From Candidatus Binatus sp. (GTDB lineage Bacteria; Desulfobacterota; Binatia; Binatales; Binataceae), in contig NZ_JAUSKL010000038.1 of NCBI RefSeq assembly GCF_030646925.1, forward strand, positions 1 through 64,000: a DNA stretch of 64,000 nucleotides. The letters are read 5' to 3'. The notes below the pieces were generated by a model. The model was not told where the DNA came from. It worked only from the letters and a program-made list of their open reading frames with translations, and searched no databases. Positions 8,917 to 17,136 of the stretch are shown here, in pieces; the stretch's first letter is position 1, and each line of letters opens with the position of its first letter. A program made the position numbers and the translations under genes.

Positions 8917-9549
8917 GTGTCTGAACCAGTGGACCTGTCGCCACCCAGACGCGGCATTATTTTTATACTCTCGGCGCCCTCGGGCGCCGGCAAGACGACA
9001 ATCTCGCGTGCAGCCCTCAAAGCTATCGCGGGTCTCGCGGCATCGGTTTCGCTCACCACGCGCAAACCGCGCGACGGCGAAACAGAAGGAATCGATTATC
9101 GCTTCGTGAGCGAGGACGAATTCAAACGCAGCCTGAGCCTCGGCGATCTCGCCGAATGGGCGCGTGTGTTCGAATCGTCTTACGGCACTCCGCGCGCGCC
9201 GATCGAAGATGCCGTCGCCGCCGGCCGCGACATCCTGCTCGATATCGACATCCAGGGCGCGCGCCAGATTCGCGACAAGTATCGCGCCGACGCCGTTGCC
9301 ATCTTCGTCTTACCGCCGAGCTTCATCGAACTCGAAGGACGACTTCGCCGCCGCGCGACCGAGGACGAATCGAAAATTCAGCATCGACTCGAGCGCGCCC
9401 GCGAAGAAGCGAAGGCCTTCCCTGAGTACGACTATCTGATCATCAACGACGACGTGAGCGATTCGATCGCGCGCCTCGAAGCGATCGTCAATGCCGAACG
9501 CCTCAAAGTCAGTCGCCTGCGCAATCATTTCGCGCCGTGGAAGAACTAG
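8917..9549 (+). CDS. gmk: Guanylate kinase
   Basis: A 210-residue P-loop kinase with SAPSGAGKTTISR as Walker A near residue 20. The GMP-binding SLTTRKPRDGETEGIDYRF follows, then LLDIDIQGARQIR and the lid RLRRRATEDESKI. It phosphorylates GMP to GDP. The start is GTG 8917. The gene overlaps the start of the (p)ppGpp synthetase gene by 13 bases, so rpoZ, often found between these two, is not present here. Coupling guanylate supply and alarmone synthesis in one transcript is a known arrangement. Confidence 0.95.
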   Translation: MSEPVDLSPPRRGIIFILSAPSGAGKTTISRAALKAIAGLAASVSLTTRKPRDGETEGIDYRFVSEDEFKRSLSLGDLAEWARVFESSYGTPRAPIEDAVAAGRDILLDIDIQGARQIRDKYRADAVAIFVLPPSFIELEGRLRRRATEDESKIQHRLERAREEAKAFPEYDYLIINDDVSDSIARLEAIVNAERLKVSRLRNHFAPWKN

Positions 9550-11771
9550 CCCAAACCACCAGCCCCGCGCAGCCGGGAAACCAGCTAGATGACCTGCTGG
9601 CGCGGGTCCAATCCTACAATCCCCAAGCCGACCTCGAACTCATTCGCCGCGCCTACGACTATTCCGCGCGGATGCACGTCGATCAGAAGCGCGAATCCGG
9701 CGAGCCTTACGTCATCCATCCGCTGAACGTCGCGCTGATCATCACCCGGCTCAAACTCGACGTTCCCTCGATCGTCACCGGCCTGCTGCACGACGTCGTC
9801 GAGGATACGCACGCTTCGCTCGCCGAAGTGCAGTCGCAGTTCGGCGCCGAGGTTTCGCAACTCGTCGATGGCGTCACCAAGGTTTCGAAGATCACGTTTC
9901 AGAGCCGCGAGGAGAAGCAGGCCGAAAATTTCCGCAAGATGATCATCGCGATGGCGCACGATATCCGCGTCGTCCTGATCAAGCTCGCCGATCGATTGCA
10001 CAACATGCGCACGCTCGATCATCTCGCTCCCGAGCGCCAGCAGGAAATCGCGCGCGAGACGATGGAAATCTACGCGCCGATCGCTCATCGCCTCGGCATC
10101 TACTGGCTCAAATCCGAGCTCGAGGATTTGTCGTTCCGCTACCTCAACTCGTCGGCCTACGGCACGCTCAAAGCGTTTGTCGCCAAGCGCCGCGACGAAC
10201 GCGCCGAATATATCGCCAACGTGATCGAGATTCTCTCGCGCCGCCTGCTCGAAAGCGGCGTCAAGGCCGAAGTCACCGGCCGCCCCAAGCATTTCTTTTC
10301 GATTCATTCGAAGATGCAGGAGCTGGGGCTGAGCTTCGAAGAAATCTACGACCTCGTCGCGTTTCGCATAATCGTCGATACCGTGCGCGAATGTTACGAG
10401 GCGCTCGGCGTCGTGCACGCCAACTGGAAACCGGTGCCCGGCCGCTTCAAGGATTACATCGCGCTGCCCAAGGGCAACATGTACCAGTCGCTGCACACCA
10501 CCGTGATTGGTCCGCGCGGCCAGCGGATGGAAGTGCAGATTCGCACGCGCGAGATGCACAAAGTTGCGGAGGAGGGTATCGCCGCCCACTGGACCTACAA
10601 GGAAGGCAGCTCGAAAGAAATCCGCGAGACCGAGCGCTTCGCATGGCTGCGTCGCCTGATCGAGTGGCAGCAGAATCTCAAGGACCCGCAGGAATTTCTC
10701 TCGACCATCAAGGACGATTTATTTCCCGAGGAGGTTTTCGTCTTCACGCCCAAGGGCGACGTTTTCGATTTTCCGCAGGATGCGACCGTGATCGATTTCG
10801 CGTATCGCATCCATTCGCAGGTCGGCAATCATCTCGCCGGCGCGCGCGTCAACGGCCGGATGGTCCCGCTGCGCTACAGACTGCGTTCCGGCGACACGGT
10901 TGAAGTAATCACCAGCGAAAAGCAGGTGCCCGGCAAGGATTGGACGAACTTCGTCGTCACTGCCCGCGCCAAATCCCGCATCCGGCAATGGCTCCGGCAG
11001 CAACAGGCCGAGCGCTCGCGCGAACTCGGAATCTCGCTGCTCGATCGCGAACTCGAGCCGCTCAAGTTGAGCGTCGCGCAACTTCGTTCGAGCAAGCGCC
11101 TCGACGCGGTGCTCAAGGATTTTTCACATCGCGACGCCGATAGCCTGCTCGCCGCGGTCGGCTACGGAATCGTCACTTCGACGCAGCTTCTGAATCGCAT
11201 CCTCACGCCCGACGAACTGAAGCTCTACCGCCCTGAAAAATCGCCGATACCGCTTGGGCCCGCGCAGCGCGAACGCGCCGCCAAGGAGGCGCGCAAATCC
11301 GCCAGCGGCGCGGTCGTCGTCTCGGGAGTCGGCGATATGCTGGTGCGATTCGCGCGATGCTGCAATCCGCTGCCGGGCGAGGCGATCACCGGGTTCATTA
11401 CTCGCGGCCGCGGCGTCACGGTCCATGTCGCGGGATGCCCCCACGCGCTCAACACCGATCCGCAGCGCCGCGTGCCGGTAGTGTGGAAGGACGGCGAGGA
11501 AGCGCCGCGCGCGATTCGGCTCGAGGTGCTATGCGCCGATCAGCCCGGCTTGCTCGCCGCGATGACCAAGGCGATCGCATCGGCCGGCGTCAATATCTCG
11601 ACCGCCGAGGTGAAAACCAAGGGCGCCGACGGCCGCGCGCTTTCGGTGTTCGAAGTGAGCGTCACCAGCGCGCGCCAACTGAACAACCTGATGAACTCGA
11701 TCGGCGCGATCGACGGCGTGATGCGCGTGTCGCGCCTCGGCCAACGCATCAGTAGCAACTCCCGCTTGTGA
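9537..11771 (+). CDS. spoT: Bifunctional (p)ppGpp synthetase/hydrolase (SpoT/Rel type)
   Basis: A full-length RSH protein of 744 residues. The N-terminal HD hydrolase domain shows YVIHPLNVALI and GLLHDVVEDT with the HD pair. The synthetase domain has FRIIVDTVRECYEALGVVH and GRFKDYIALPKGNMYQSLH; its RFKD matches the RXKD charge motif of bifunctional enzymes, not the EXDD of synthetase-only RelA. A TGS domain follows (VFVFTPKGDVFDFP). A C-terminal ACT domain occupies about residues 660-735. The start is GTG 9537 inside gmk. It sets alarmone levels during starvation. Confidence 0.95.
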   Translation: MEELAQTTSPAQPGNQLDDLLARVQSYNPQADLELIRRAYDYSARMHVDQKRESGEPYVIHPLNVALIITRLKLDVPSIVTGLLHDVVEDTHASLAEVQSQFGAEVSQLVDGVTKVSKITFQSREEKQAENFRKMIIAMAHDIRVVLIKLADRLHNMRTLDHLAPERQQEIARETMEIYAPIAHRLGIYWLKSELEDLSFRYLNSSAYGTLKAFVAKRRDERAEYIANVIEILSRRLLESGVKAEVTGRPKHFFSIHSKMQELGLSFEEIYDLVAFRIIVDTVRECYEALGVVHANWKPVPGRFKDYIALPKGNMYQSLHTTVIGPRGQRMEVQIRTREMHKVAEEGIAAHWTYKEGSSKEIRETERFAWLRRLIEWQQNLKDPQEFLSTIKDDLFPEEVFVFTPKGDVFDFPQDATVIDFAYRIHSQVGNHLAGARVNGRMVPLRYRLRSGDTVEVITSEKQVPGKDWTNFVVTARAKSRIRQWLRQQQAERSRELGISLLDRELEPLKLSVAQLRSSKRLDAVLKDFSHRDADSLLAAVGYGIVTSTQLLNRILTPDELKLYRPEKSPIPLGPAQRERAAKEARKSASGAVVVSGVGDMLVRFARCCNPLPGEAITGFITRGRGVTVHVAGCPHALNTDPQRRVPVVWKDGEEAPRAIRLEVLCADQPGLLAAMTKAIASAGVNISTAEVKTKGADGRALSVFEVSVTSARQLNNLMNSIGAIDGVMRVSRLGQRISSNSRL

Positions 11772-11973
11772 CGGGCATTGGCGGTCGCTGATTTTTTCCT
11801 CGTTCTGTCTTCCCCGATGTACCAGCTTGGATCACTTGAAGCGTCTCTTGAGCGGGGCCGGGAGTCGCGGCGATCGTAGCGAGCGCTGGCGTGGTGGTCG
11901 GCGCTACCGCGGCGGGCTCGACCCGGCGGGGTTGGTACCGATAATCTCATTTTGATCTTCTCGACGTACAGTC

Positions 11974-12363
11974 ATGAAAAATCCAGTTCACACCAAATCC
12001 GCGCCGGCTGCGATTGGACCGTACTCGCAGGCGATCGAAATTCACGGAACCGTTTACTGCTCGGGCCAGATTGGACTCGATCCCGAGACGGGCGCGCTCG
12101 TCTCGGGCGGAATCGAAATCGAGACTCGTCGCGTGCTGCAAAACCTGGGCGCGGTGCTCGAGGCCGCGGGCCTGGATTTTAGCGACGTCGTCAAGACCAC
12201 AATTTTTCTCGCCGATCTCGCCGACTTCGAAACCGTGAATCGCATCTATGGCGAGCACTTCGATCCGCCGTATCCCGCGCGCTCGACCGTGCAGGTCGCG
12301 CGACTCCCACGCAACGCCCGCGTCGAGATCGACGCCATCGCGCTCCGCCGCTCGATCTTATAA
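11974..12363 (+). CDS. ridA: RidA family enamine/imine deaminase
   Basis: A 129-residue YjgF/RidA protein. SAPAAIGPYSQAIEI is at the N-terminus, YCSGQIGLDPETG follows, and the C-terminal RSTVQVARLPRNARVEIDAIA includes the conserved Arg that binds the substrate carboxylate and the terminal Glu. RidA hydrolyses reactive enamines and imines formed by PLP enzymes. About 200 bases separate it from spoT, so it may have its own promoter. It is the last plus-strand gene before the minus-strand LPS block. Confidence 0.93.
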   Translation: MKNPVHTKSAPAAIGPYSQAIEIHGTVYCSGQIGLDPETGALVSGGIEIETRRVLQNLGAVLEAAGLDFSDVVKTTIFLADLADFETVNRIYGEHFDPPYPARSTVQVARLPRNARVEIDAIALRRSIL

Positions 12364-12409
12364 AGCAGCCCCGGCGTATCCCGCTCTTTTCTTATTCCGT
12401 CGCCCACTC

Positions 12410-12482
12410 CTTCAGTCCCTCGCCCGCTTCTTTGCGGGAGAGGAAGCCGAAGCGCGTTAACGATGAGGCAGGTGAGGGTGCA
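12410..12482. repeat. Palindromic intergenic element (REP-like)
   Basis: Between the convergent ridA and kinase genes, CCTCGCCCGC and GCGGGAGAGG form an imperfect 10-bp inverted repeat around a short T-rich loop, followed some 40 bases on by GGTGAGGGTG. The same cores (CCCTC..CCCGC / GCGGGAGAGG..GTGAGGG) occur in dispersed palindromic elements of many bacteria. No poly-T tract follows, so it is not a canonical terminator on either strand. The family assignment is by eye. Confidence 0.4.
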
Positions 12483-12504
12483 GGAGTCGCTGACAGCGCA
12501 CCAC

Positions 12505-13251
12505 TCAACGCAGACTCAAAATCGATAACCCCGCGTCATCCAGATATCGCCCCGTCGGATCGAGCTTCCGCGCAGATCTCAACAAGCGCCGCAGATTCTC
12601 GCGCCGCTTCGATTCCGGCACCGGTCCGTCATACAGGCGCGCCTTATCGAGGTCCAGAATAATCGCACCGAACCGCTCGCCCGCCGTCGTCACCAGCAGA
12701 TTGTGCAGATTCAAATCCGCATGATACAGGCCGCCGCGATGCATCGTATCGATCGCGCTGCGCACGCGACGCAATACGTGCTCGCGCACCGTCGCGTCGT
12801 CATCGGTGCGCAAGAATTCCCAGAGCGTCATCCCCGCCACGGCGCGCGTCAGAAAAAATCCGCGATACAGCGCCGGCCCGATCCACTCGACCATCGCGCC
12901 CATCGGCTCGGCGACTTCAATCCCGCGAGTCATCGCCGCGACGGTAATCGCCAATTCCTGAAGCGGCCGCGGATTCGTCCCGAGGTACACGTCATCGAGA
13001 ATCGACGCGATCATGCCGCCGCGCCGCGCTCGCCGCGCGAACAATTCCACTCCGTTTGCGATACTCAGTCGAAACGCGCTCTGCCGATTTCCGGCGCCCG
13101 CTTCATCCCTGGTTTTCAGCGCGGCCAACTCCTGCACGATCGTCGCCGCATGCGCCGCGAGATCGCGATGAAGCACCAACTCGCGGCGTCCGATCTCGAA
13201 GCGCGAGAACTTCGGATCGGATACCCAGCGCATTTGCGATGCCGCTCTCAC
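12505..13251 (-). CDS. Kdo/heptose kinase-like protein (WaaP/KdkA superfamily)
   Basis: A protein-kinase-fold enzyme of about 248 residues. Key motifs are GLYHADLNLHNLLV (His-x-Asp-x4-Asn catalytic loop) and ILDLDKARLY as the metal-binding motif; FLTRAVAGMTLWEFL lies in the hinge region. This fits Kdo-kinase-like LPS enzymes. I chose GTG 13251, just after the stop of the upstream membrane glycosyltransferase; the frame is open to 13311 within that gene, and ATG 13233 is another option. It closes the lpxB-msbA-waaA-lpxK block. Confidence 0.7.
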   Translation of the reverse strand: MRAASQMRWVSDPKFSRFEIGRRELVLHRDLAAHAATIVQELAALKTRDEAGAGNRQSAFRLSIANGVELFARRARRGGMIASILDDVYLGTNPRPLQELAITVAAMTRGIEVAEPMGAMVEWIGPALYRGFFLTRAVAGMTLWEFLRTDDDATVREHVLRRVRSAIDTMHRGGLYHADLNLHNLLVTTAGERFGAIILDLDKARLYDGPVPESKRRENLRRLLRSARKLDPTGRYLDDAGLSILSLR

Positions 13252-13267
13252 GTTTGACCCGACTGGC

Positions 13268-14482
13268 TCACGCGCGGCTGGCCGAGGCTTGAAGGTCGCC
13301 GCTTTCAGCAATCGCGCTGCGCTTACTCCACCAGAGCGTGAACAGAGCCGCGAGCGCCAGCAGCGACGATACGAAATGCGCGAAGTAAAACATCGCGACC
13401 CGATTCAGGCGACTGCCCGGCGCGAGATTCAGCAGCACCGACAGCGCGAACAGTATCGACGCCGTGAGGTTCATCTCTTCGTTCTCGTCTCGATCGATCC
13501 ATAACGCCGACACGAGCGCCATGTACGGCAGCAGCATCGCCGCGTAATAGCTTTTCCAAGATACGGGCGCGAGCGACGGCATCACGCAAAACATACCGCA
13601 GAGCGCGAGCCGCGATCCGCCGCGACGCTGGCTCCGCCAGTCCCAAATCAACACCGCGATCACCATGATCAGTTCGAATCCCATCCCAGCCATCATCGGC
13701 AACGGCGATGCTTCCGCATCGATGCTGCCCGCGCGGCTCATCATGCGCGCGGCCGCCGACACCGCCGATTGATTCGTGATCATCGTGCGGTACCGGCCGG
13801 TCATCGACGCGACCGCGGTTAGGTACGCGCTCGTCTGATCGATCAATCCATGCGGACCGAACACGACGACCGGCAGAATCAGCAGCACAATTCCCGCGAC
13901 GATCGACCATCCGATCGCGCCGAAGCGCCGCAATATCGCCAGATGCAACGCGGCGAGAATCGCGAACGGTTTGATCAGGATTGCGGTGGCCAGCATCAGG
14001 CCCGCTCGCGCATTCCGATCTTCTTCGGCATAAACGATCGCCCAAGTGATCAGCGCCAGCGTCGGCAGATTGATTTGGCCGTGCTCGAAATTATTGCCGA
14101 CAAAGCGAAACGCGAGCAGCACCGGTAGCACGATCAGCGGCGCCGGTAGTTGGCGCTCGCGGCCAAACAAAATCACGCCCGCGCCGAGTACGAACTGGAC
14201 CAGCGCGAACGCGTTGATGACGAAAAAAAAGAACTGCGCCAGATGCCGCGGCATCGCCGCCAGCGGCGCGAATCCGATCGCGAAAATTGGCGCGTAGATG
14301 AATCGATCGTCGTCGGTCGGCGGGTAGATCGCGAGGCCCTGCAGTACGCGATGCCCCGCGCGATAGTACACATTGAAGTCGCCCTGATTCCTGAATGTCG
14401 CCGAGATGCCGAGCCCGACGATGTACGCCGCCATCGCGAGCCACGCGAGTTGCCGCGCGCGCCTGGCATCGATCTTCAGCAT
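13268..14482 (-). CDS. Glycosyltransferase family 87-like integral membrane protein (DUF2029)
   Basis: A 404-residue polytopic protein with about nine to ten hydrophobic segments. The first periplasmic loop is SATFRNQGDFNVYYRAG, and YAPIFAIGFAPLA follows. This DFxVYYxA...YPP..YxP pattern is typical of GT-C enzymes of family 87, which use polyprenyl-phosphate sugars. It may modify LPS core or another periplasmic glycan. It lies downstream of the Trm112-like gene and upstream of the kinase, on the same strand as lpxK. Confidence 0.75.
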   Translation of the reverse strand: MLKIDARRARQLAWLAMAAYIVGLGISATFRNQGDFNVYYRAGHRVLQGLAIYPPTDDDRFIYAPIFAIGFAPLAAMPRHLAQFFFFVINAFALVQFVLGAGVILFGRERQLPAPLIVLPVLLAFRFVGNNFEHGQINLPTLALITWAIVYAEEDRNARAGLMLATAILIKPFAILAALHLAILRRFGAIGWSIVAGIVLLILPVVVFGPHGLIDQTSAYLTAVASMTGRYRTMITNQSAVSAAARMMSRAGSIDAEASPLPMMAGMGFELIMVIAVLIWDWRSQRRGGSRLALCGMFCVMPSLAPVSWKSYYAAMLLPYMALVSALWIDRDENEEMNLTASILFALSVLLNLAPGSRLNRVAMFYFAHFVSSLLALAALFTLWWSKRSAIAESGDLQASASRA

Positions 14483-14516
14483 CGCGCGCCTTTCGGCGGC
14501 TCGGCGCGGCGCTCGA

Positions 14517-14687
14517 TCACGCGATCGGCTTGGCTTCCTCGATCAGCATGATCGGGATATCGTCGCGCACCGCATACTCGAGTTTGCACGCGTTGCAGAT
14601 CAGCCCGTCCTGCTTGTCCGTCAGATGCAAGTCGCCCTTGCACTTGGGGCACGCCAGGACGTCGAGCAATTCCTGACTGAGCGCCAT
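14517..14687 (-). CDS. ycaR: YcaR/Trm112-like small zinc-ribbon protein
   Basis: A 56-residue protein with sequence start MALSQELLDVLACPKCKGDL and a second pair in ICNACKLEYAVRDDIPIML. The two CxxC knuckles and the IPIMLIEEA ending are the UPF0434/Trm112 signature. In E. coli ycaR also lies just downstream of lpxK, and here it follows lpxK by 26 bases, which supports the call. The start is the ATG at 14687. Family members may act as small adaptor or activator proteins, but the role in this location is unknown. Confidence 0.9.
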   Translation of the reverse strand: MALSQELLDVLACPKCKGDLHLTDKQDGLICNACKLEYAVRDDIPIMLIEEAKPIA

Positions 14688-14713
14688 CCGCAAAATCCTC
14701 CGTCGAAAAACTT

Positions 14714-15832
14714 CTATGACTGCGCCGCAGACGTTTGAAGCTCGCGCCCCACGATCAATTCGTCGAGCGCGGCAGCCTCAGCCGGCGCCATCTCAATTTC
14801 AAGCCTCAAAGCGTATAGCGAATTGCGCGTAAACGGAAACCGCTCGAGCTTGACCAAATCCTTTTCGGTCGTCACGACGATATCGCCTTCGCCGAGCGCG
14901 TTCACGATCGCCCGCCAATCGCTCGCGCTGTACGCGTGATGGTCCGGATACTCGAGCACGCCGATCAAATCCGCTTCGAGCGCTCGCAGCATCGCGTAGA
15001 ATCCGCTCGGGTCGGCGAGTCCGCTCACCGCCAGCACCCGCGCCCCGACCAGCGCGATCGGAATCTCGCGCCACGCGCCGTGCTCGATCGCCACCAGCGC
15101 GCGCGCCCGTATCGTGGCATGCAGCACGGTCAGCGCGCGAATCCTCTCCATCTGCGATTTGCTGAGCGCCGATTCTCCGCCGCCCGCATCGATCAGCACG
15201 ATCGCGTCGGCGCGATCGATCGCTCCAAGCGGCTCGCGCATCGGCCCCGCCGGCAGCATCCAGCCATTTCCCAGCCCGCGCGCGCTGTTGATCAGCACCA
15301 AATCCACGTCGCGCTCGAGCCGGAGATGCTGAAACGCATCGTCGAGTATCACCGCGTCGAGTGGACCGCGACGCATCAGCAACTCGATCCCGTCGAGTCG
15401 CCGCCGCGCTACCGCGATCGGTCCACTGAACGATTTCGCCATCATCGCCGGTTCGTCGCCAGCCTCTTCCGCCGTGACCAGCAGCTCGCCACGGTCCGCG
15501 ATCAGCGTCGCCGCCGCGCCGCCGCGCCGCCGGCTGTAACCCCGGCTCACGATTCCAACTTTGAGCCCGCGACTCTGCAGCCGCGACGCGAGGAAAATCG
15601 TGAACGGCGTCTTGCCATTGCCGCCCACGGTCAGATTGCCGACGCTGATCGTCTTCACGCCCGCCGCGCGCTTCATCATCTGCCAGTAGAGCCGCCGTGC
15701 ACTCACGCCGAGCCGAAAAATTCCCGACGCGCCCGCCAGCGGAATCCATCGCGCGACATCCGCGAGCGAAAGATGCGATTGCCAGAGCCGTTCGATTCGC
15801 GGACGTCCCGCCGTTGGCTCACTCCCGCGCAT
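14714..15832 (-). CDS. lpxK: Tetraacyldisaccharide 4'-kinase
   Basis: A 372-residue membrane-associated P-loop kinase. SVGNLTVGGNGKTPFTIFLA carries Walker A, followed by VGIVSRGYSRRRGG, AVILDDAFQHLRL (Walker B region) and MREPLGAIDRADAIVLID. The C-terminal part has YPDHHAYSASDW and VVTTEKDLVKL. LpxK phosphorylates the 4' position of the lipid A disaccharide at the inner membrane. It starts 2 bases after the waaA stop, in the order msbA-waaA-lpxK-ycaR. Confidence 0.95.
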   Translation of the reverse strand: MRGSEPTAGRPRIERLWQSHLSLADVARWIPLAGASGIFRLGVSARRLYWQMMKRAAGVKTISVGNLTVGGNGKTPFTIFLASRLQSRGLKVGIVSRGYSRRRGGAAATLIADRGELLVTAEEAGDEPAMMAKSFSGPIAVARRRLDGIELLMRRGPLDAVILDDAFQHLRLERDVDLVLINSARGLGNGWMLPAGPMREPLGAIDRADAIVLIDAGGGESALSKSQMERIRALTVLHATIRARALVAIEHGAWREIPIALVGARVLAVSGLADPSGFYAMLRALEADLIGVLEYPDHHAYSASDWRAIVNALGEGDIVVTTEKDLVKLERFPFTRNSLYALRLEIEMAPAEAAALDELIVGRELQTSAAQS

Positions 15833-15834
15833 GC

Positions 15835-17097
15835 TCAGTCGGCATCGATCAGCGATCGGATCTGCCTGAGCGCGAGGCGCGCGCCGCCGCTCCGATGCCG
15901 CGTTGCTTCAGCCGCGTTGCGCCCCGCGCGATGCCGCGCGTCTTCGTCCTCGAGCCACTTCGCGCATGCTGCCGCGAGGTCGCGCGCATTCGCGACGATT
16001 CGCGCGCCGCCGCCGCGCACCATCGACGTGAGCAATTCCTTCTGATTGTCGTGATATGGCCCCACCAGCACCGGCACGCCCGCACTGGCCGGTTCGATCG
16101 GACTCTGTCCGCCGCGACCCGGCGCGAGGCTGCCGCCCACGAACGCGATCGCCGCGCGCCGATAGAAGCCGCGCAATTCTCCCATCGTGTCGATCAGCAG
16201 GATGTCCGCGGCGCCCGCCGCGCGCTCCGGACTCAACTCCGTCGCCCGCACGTAGTCGAGCGAGCTCGCGCGCAGCACTTTTTCGGCGTCGCCGATCCGA
16301 TCGAGATGACGCGGCGCGATCGCCAGCGCCAGACCCGGAAATCGTTTGCGCAATTCGCGATACGCTCCGACCACCACCGCCTCTTCGCCCGGCGCCGTCG
16401 ATCCCGCGACCAGGATTTCCCGCTCTTTTGCGAACGCCTCCAACTCCGCGCGCAGCGGCGCGTTCGCCGCCTCCGCGGCGTCATCGATCTTCGTATTGCC
16501 GATCACCACGACCCGCGTGTGCGTATCGAACGACATGTAGCGCCGCGCGTCCTCCCGCGACTGCGCCAGGATCGTGCTGCAGCAATCGAGCGCCGTCTTG
16601 AACAGTTTCCGCACCGGCCGATAGCGCCTGAGCGATCGCTCCGACATCCGCCCGTTGACGATCGCGATTTTCGCGCCGAACCGCACCGACTCGAAAAAAT
16701 AGTTCGGCCACAGTTCCCCTTCCGCGATCAGCACCAGCGTCGGATGCACTCCGAGTAAGAACGATCGCACCGCGCGCCGCGCATCGAGCGGCGCCATCAT
16801 CCACGCCGCCGCGTCCGGAATCCTTTGCCGCGCCGCATCGCGTCCCGCCGTCGTCATCGTCGTCACCACGATCACCGCGCCCGGATAAAGTTCCAGCAAC
16901 GAGTTGGCGATACCGCGAATCGCCTCGACCTCGCCCACCGACGCCGCATGAATCCAGATTCTCGGCGCGCCCGCACTTTCCGGAAAATCGCCGTGCCCCA
17001 GCCGCTCGCGCAGGTCCCCCAGCCGGCTCGGATGAGCCGCCACCAGCGCCACCGGCAACGCCGCATACCAGAGCATGTTGTAGATTTCTCTCAGCAC
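15835..17097 (-). CDS. waaA: 3-deoxy-D-manno-octulosonic acid transferase
   Basis: A 420-residue GT-B enzyme (family 30) with an N-terminal membrane anchor and IWIHAASVGEVEAIRG, the catalytic-base motif of Kdo transferases. MMAPLDARRAVRSFL and LVLIAEGELWPNYF follow. The C-terminal domain has VAGSTAPGEEAVV and FVGGSLAPGRGGQSPIEPAS, which holds the CMP-Kdo binding loop. It attaches Kdo to lipid IVA. It lies between msbA and lpxK on one transcript. Confidence 0.95.
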   Translation of the reverse strand: MLREIYNMLWYAALPVALVAAHPSRLGDLRERLGHGDFPESAGAPRIWIHAASVGEVEAIRGIANSLLELYPGAVIVVTTMTTAGRDAARQRIPDAAAWMMAPLDARRAVRSFLLGVHPTLVLIAEGELWPNYFFESVRFGAKIAIVNGRMSERSLRRYRPVRKLFKTALDCCSTILAQSREDARRYMSFDTHTRVVVIGNTKIDDAAEAANAPLRAELEAFAKEREILVAGSTAPGEEAVVVGAYRELRKRFPGLALAIAPRHLDRIGDAEKVLRASSLDYVRATELSPERAAGAADILLIDTMGELRGFYRRAAIAFVGGSLAPGRGGQSPIEPASAGVPVLVGPYHDNQKELLTSMVRGGGARIVANARDLAAACAKWLEDEDARHRAGRNAAEATRHRSGGARLALRQIRSLIDAD

Positions 17098-17136
17098 GAA
17101 AACTTTCCCGCCCCCATTTCGTGCCCGGCGAGCGCG

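Noticed and set aside
11771-11974. Possible RNA or small gene between spoT and ridA
   Set aside because: I saw no convincing hairpin with a T-run, no tRNA-like cloverleaf and no frame with a plausible start.
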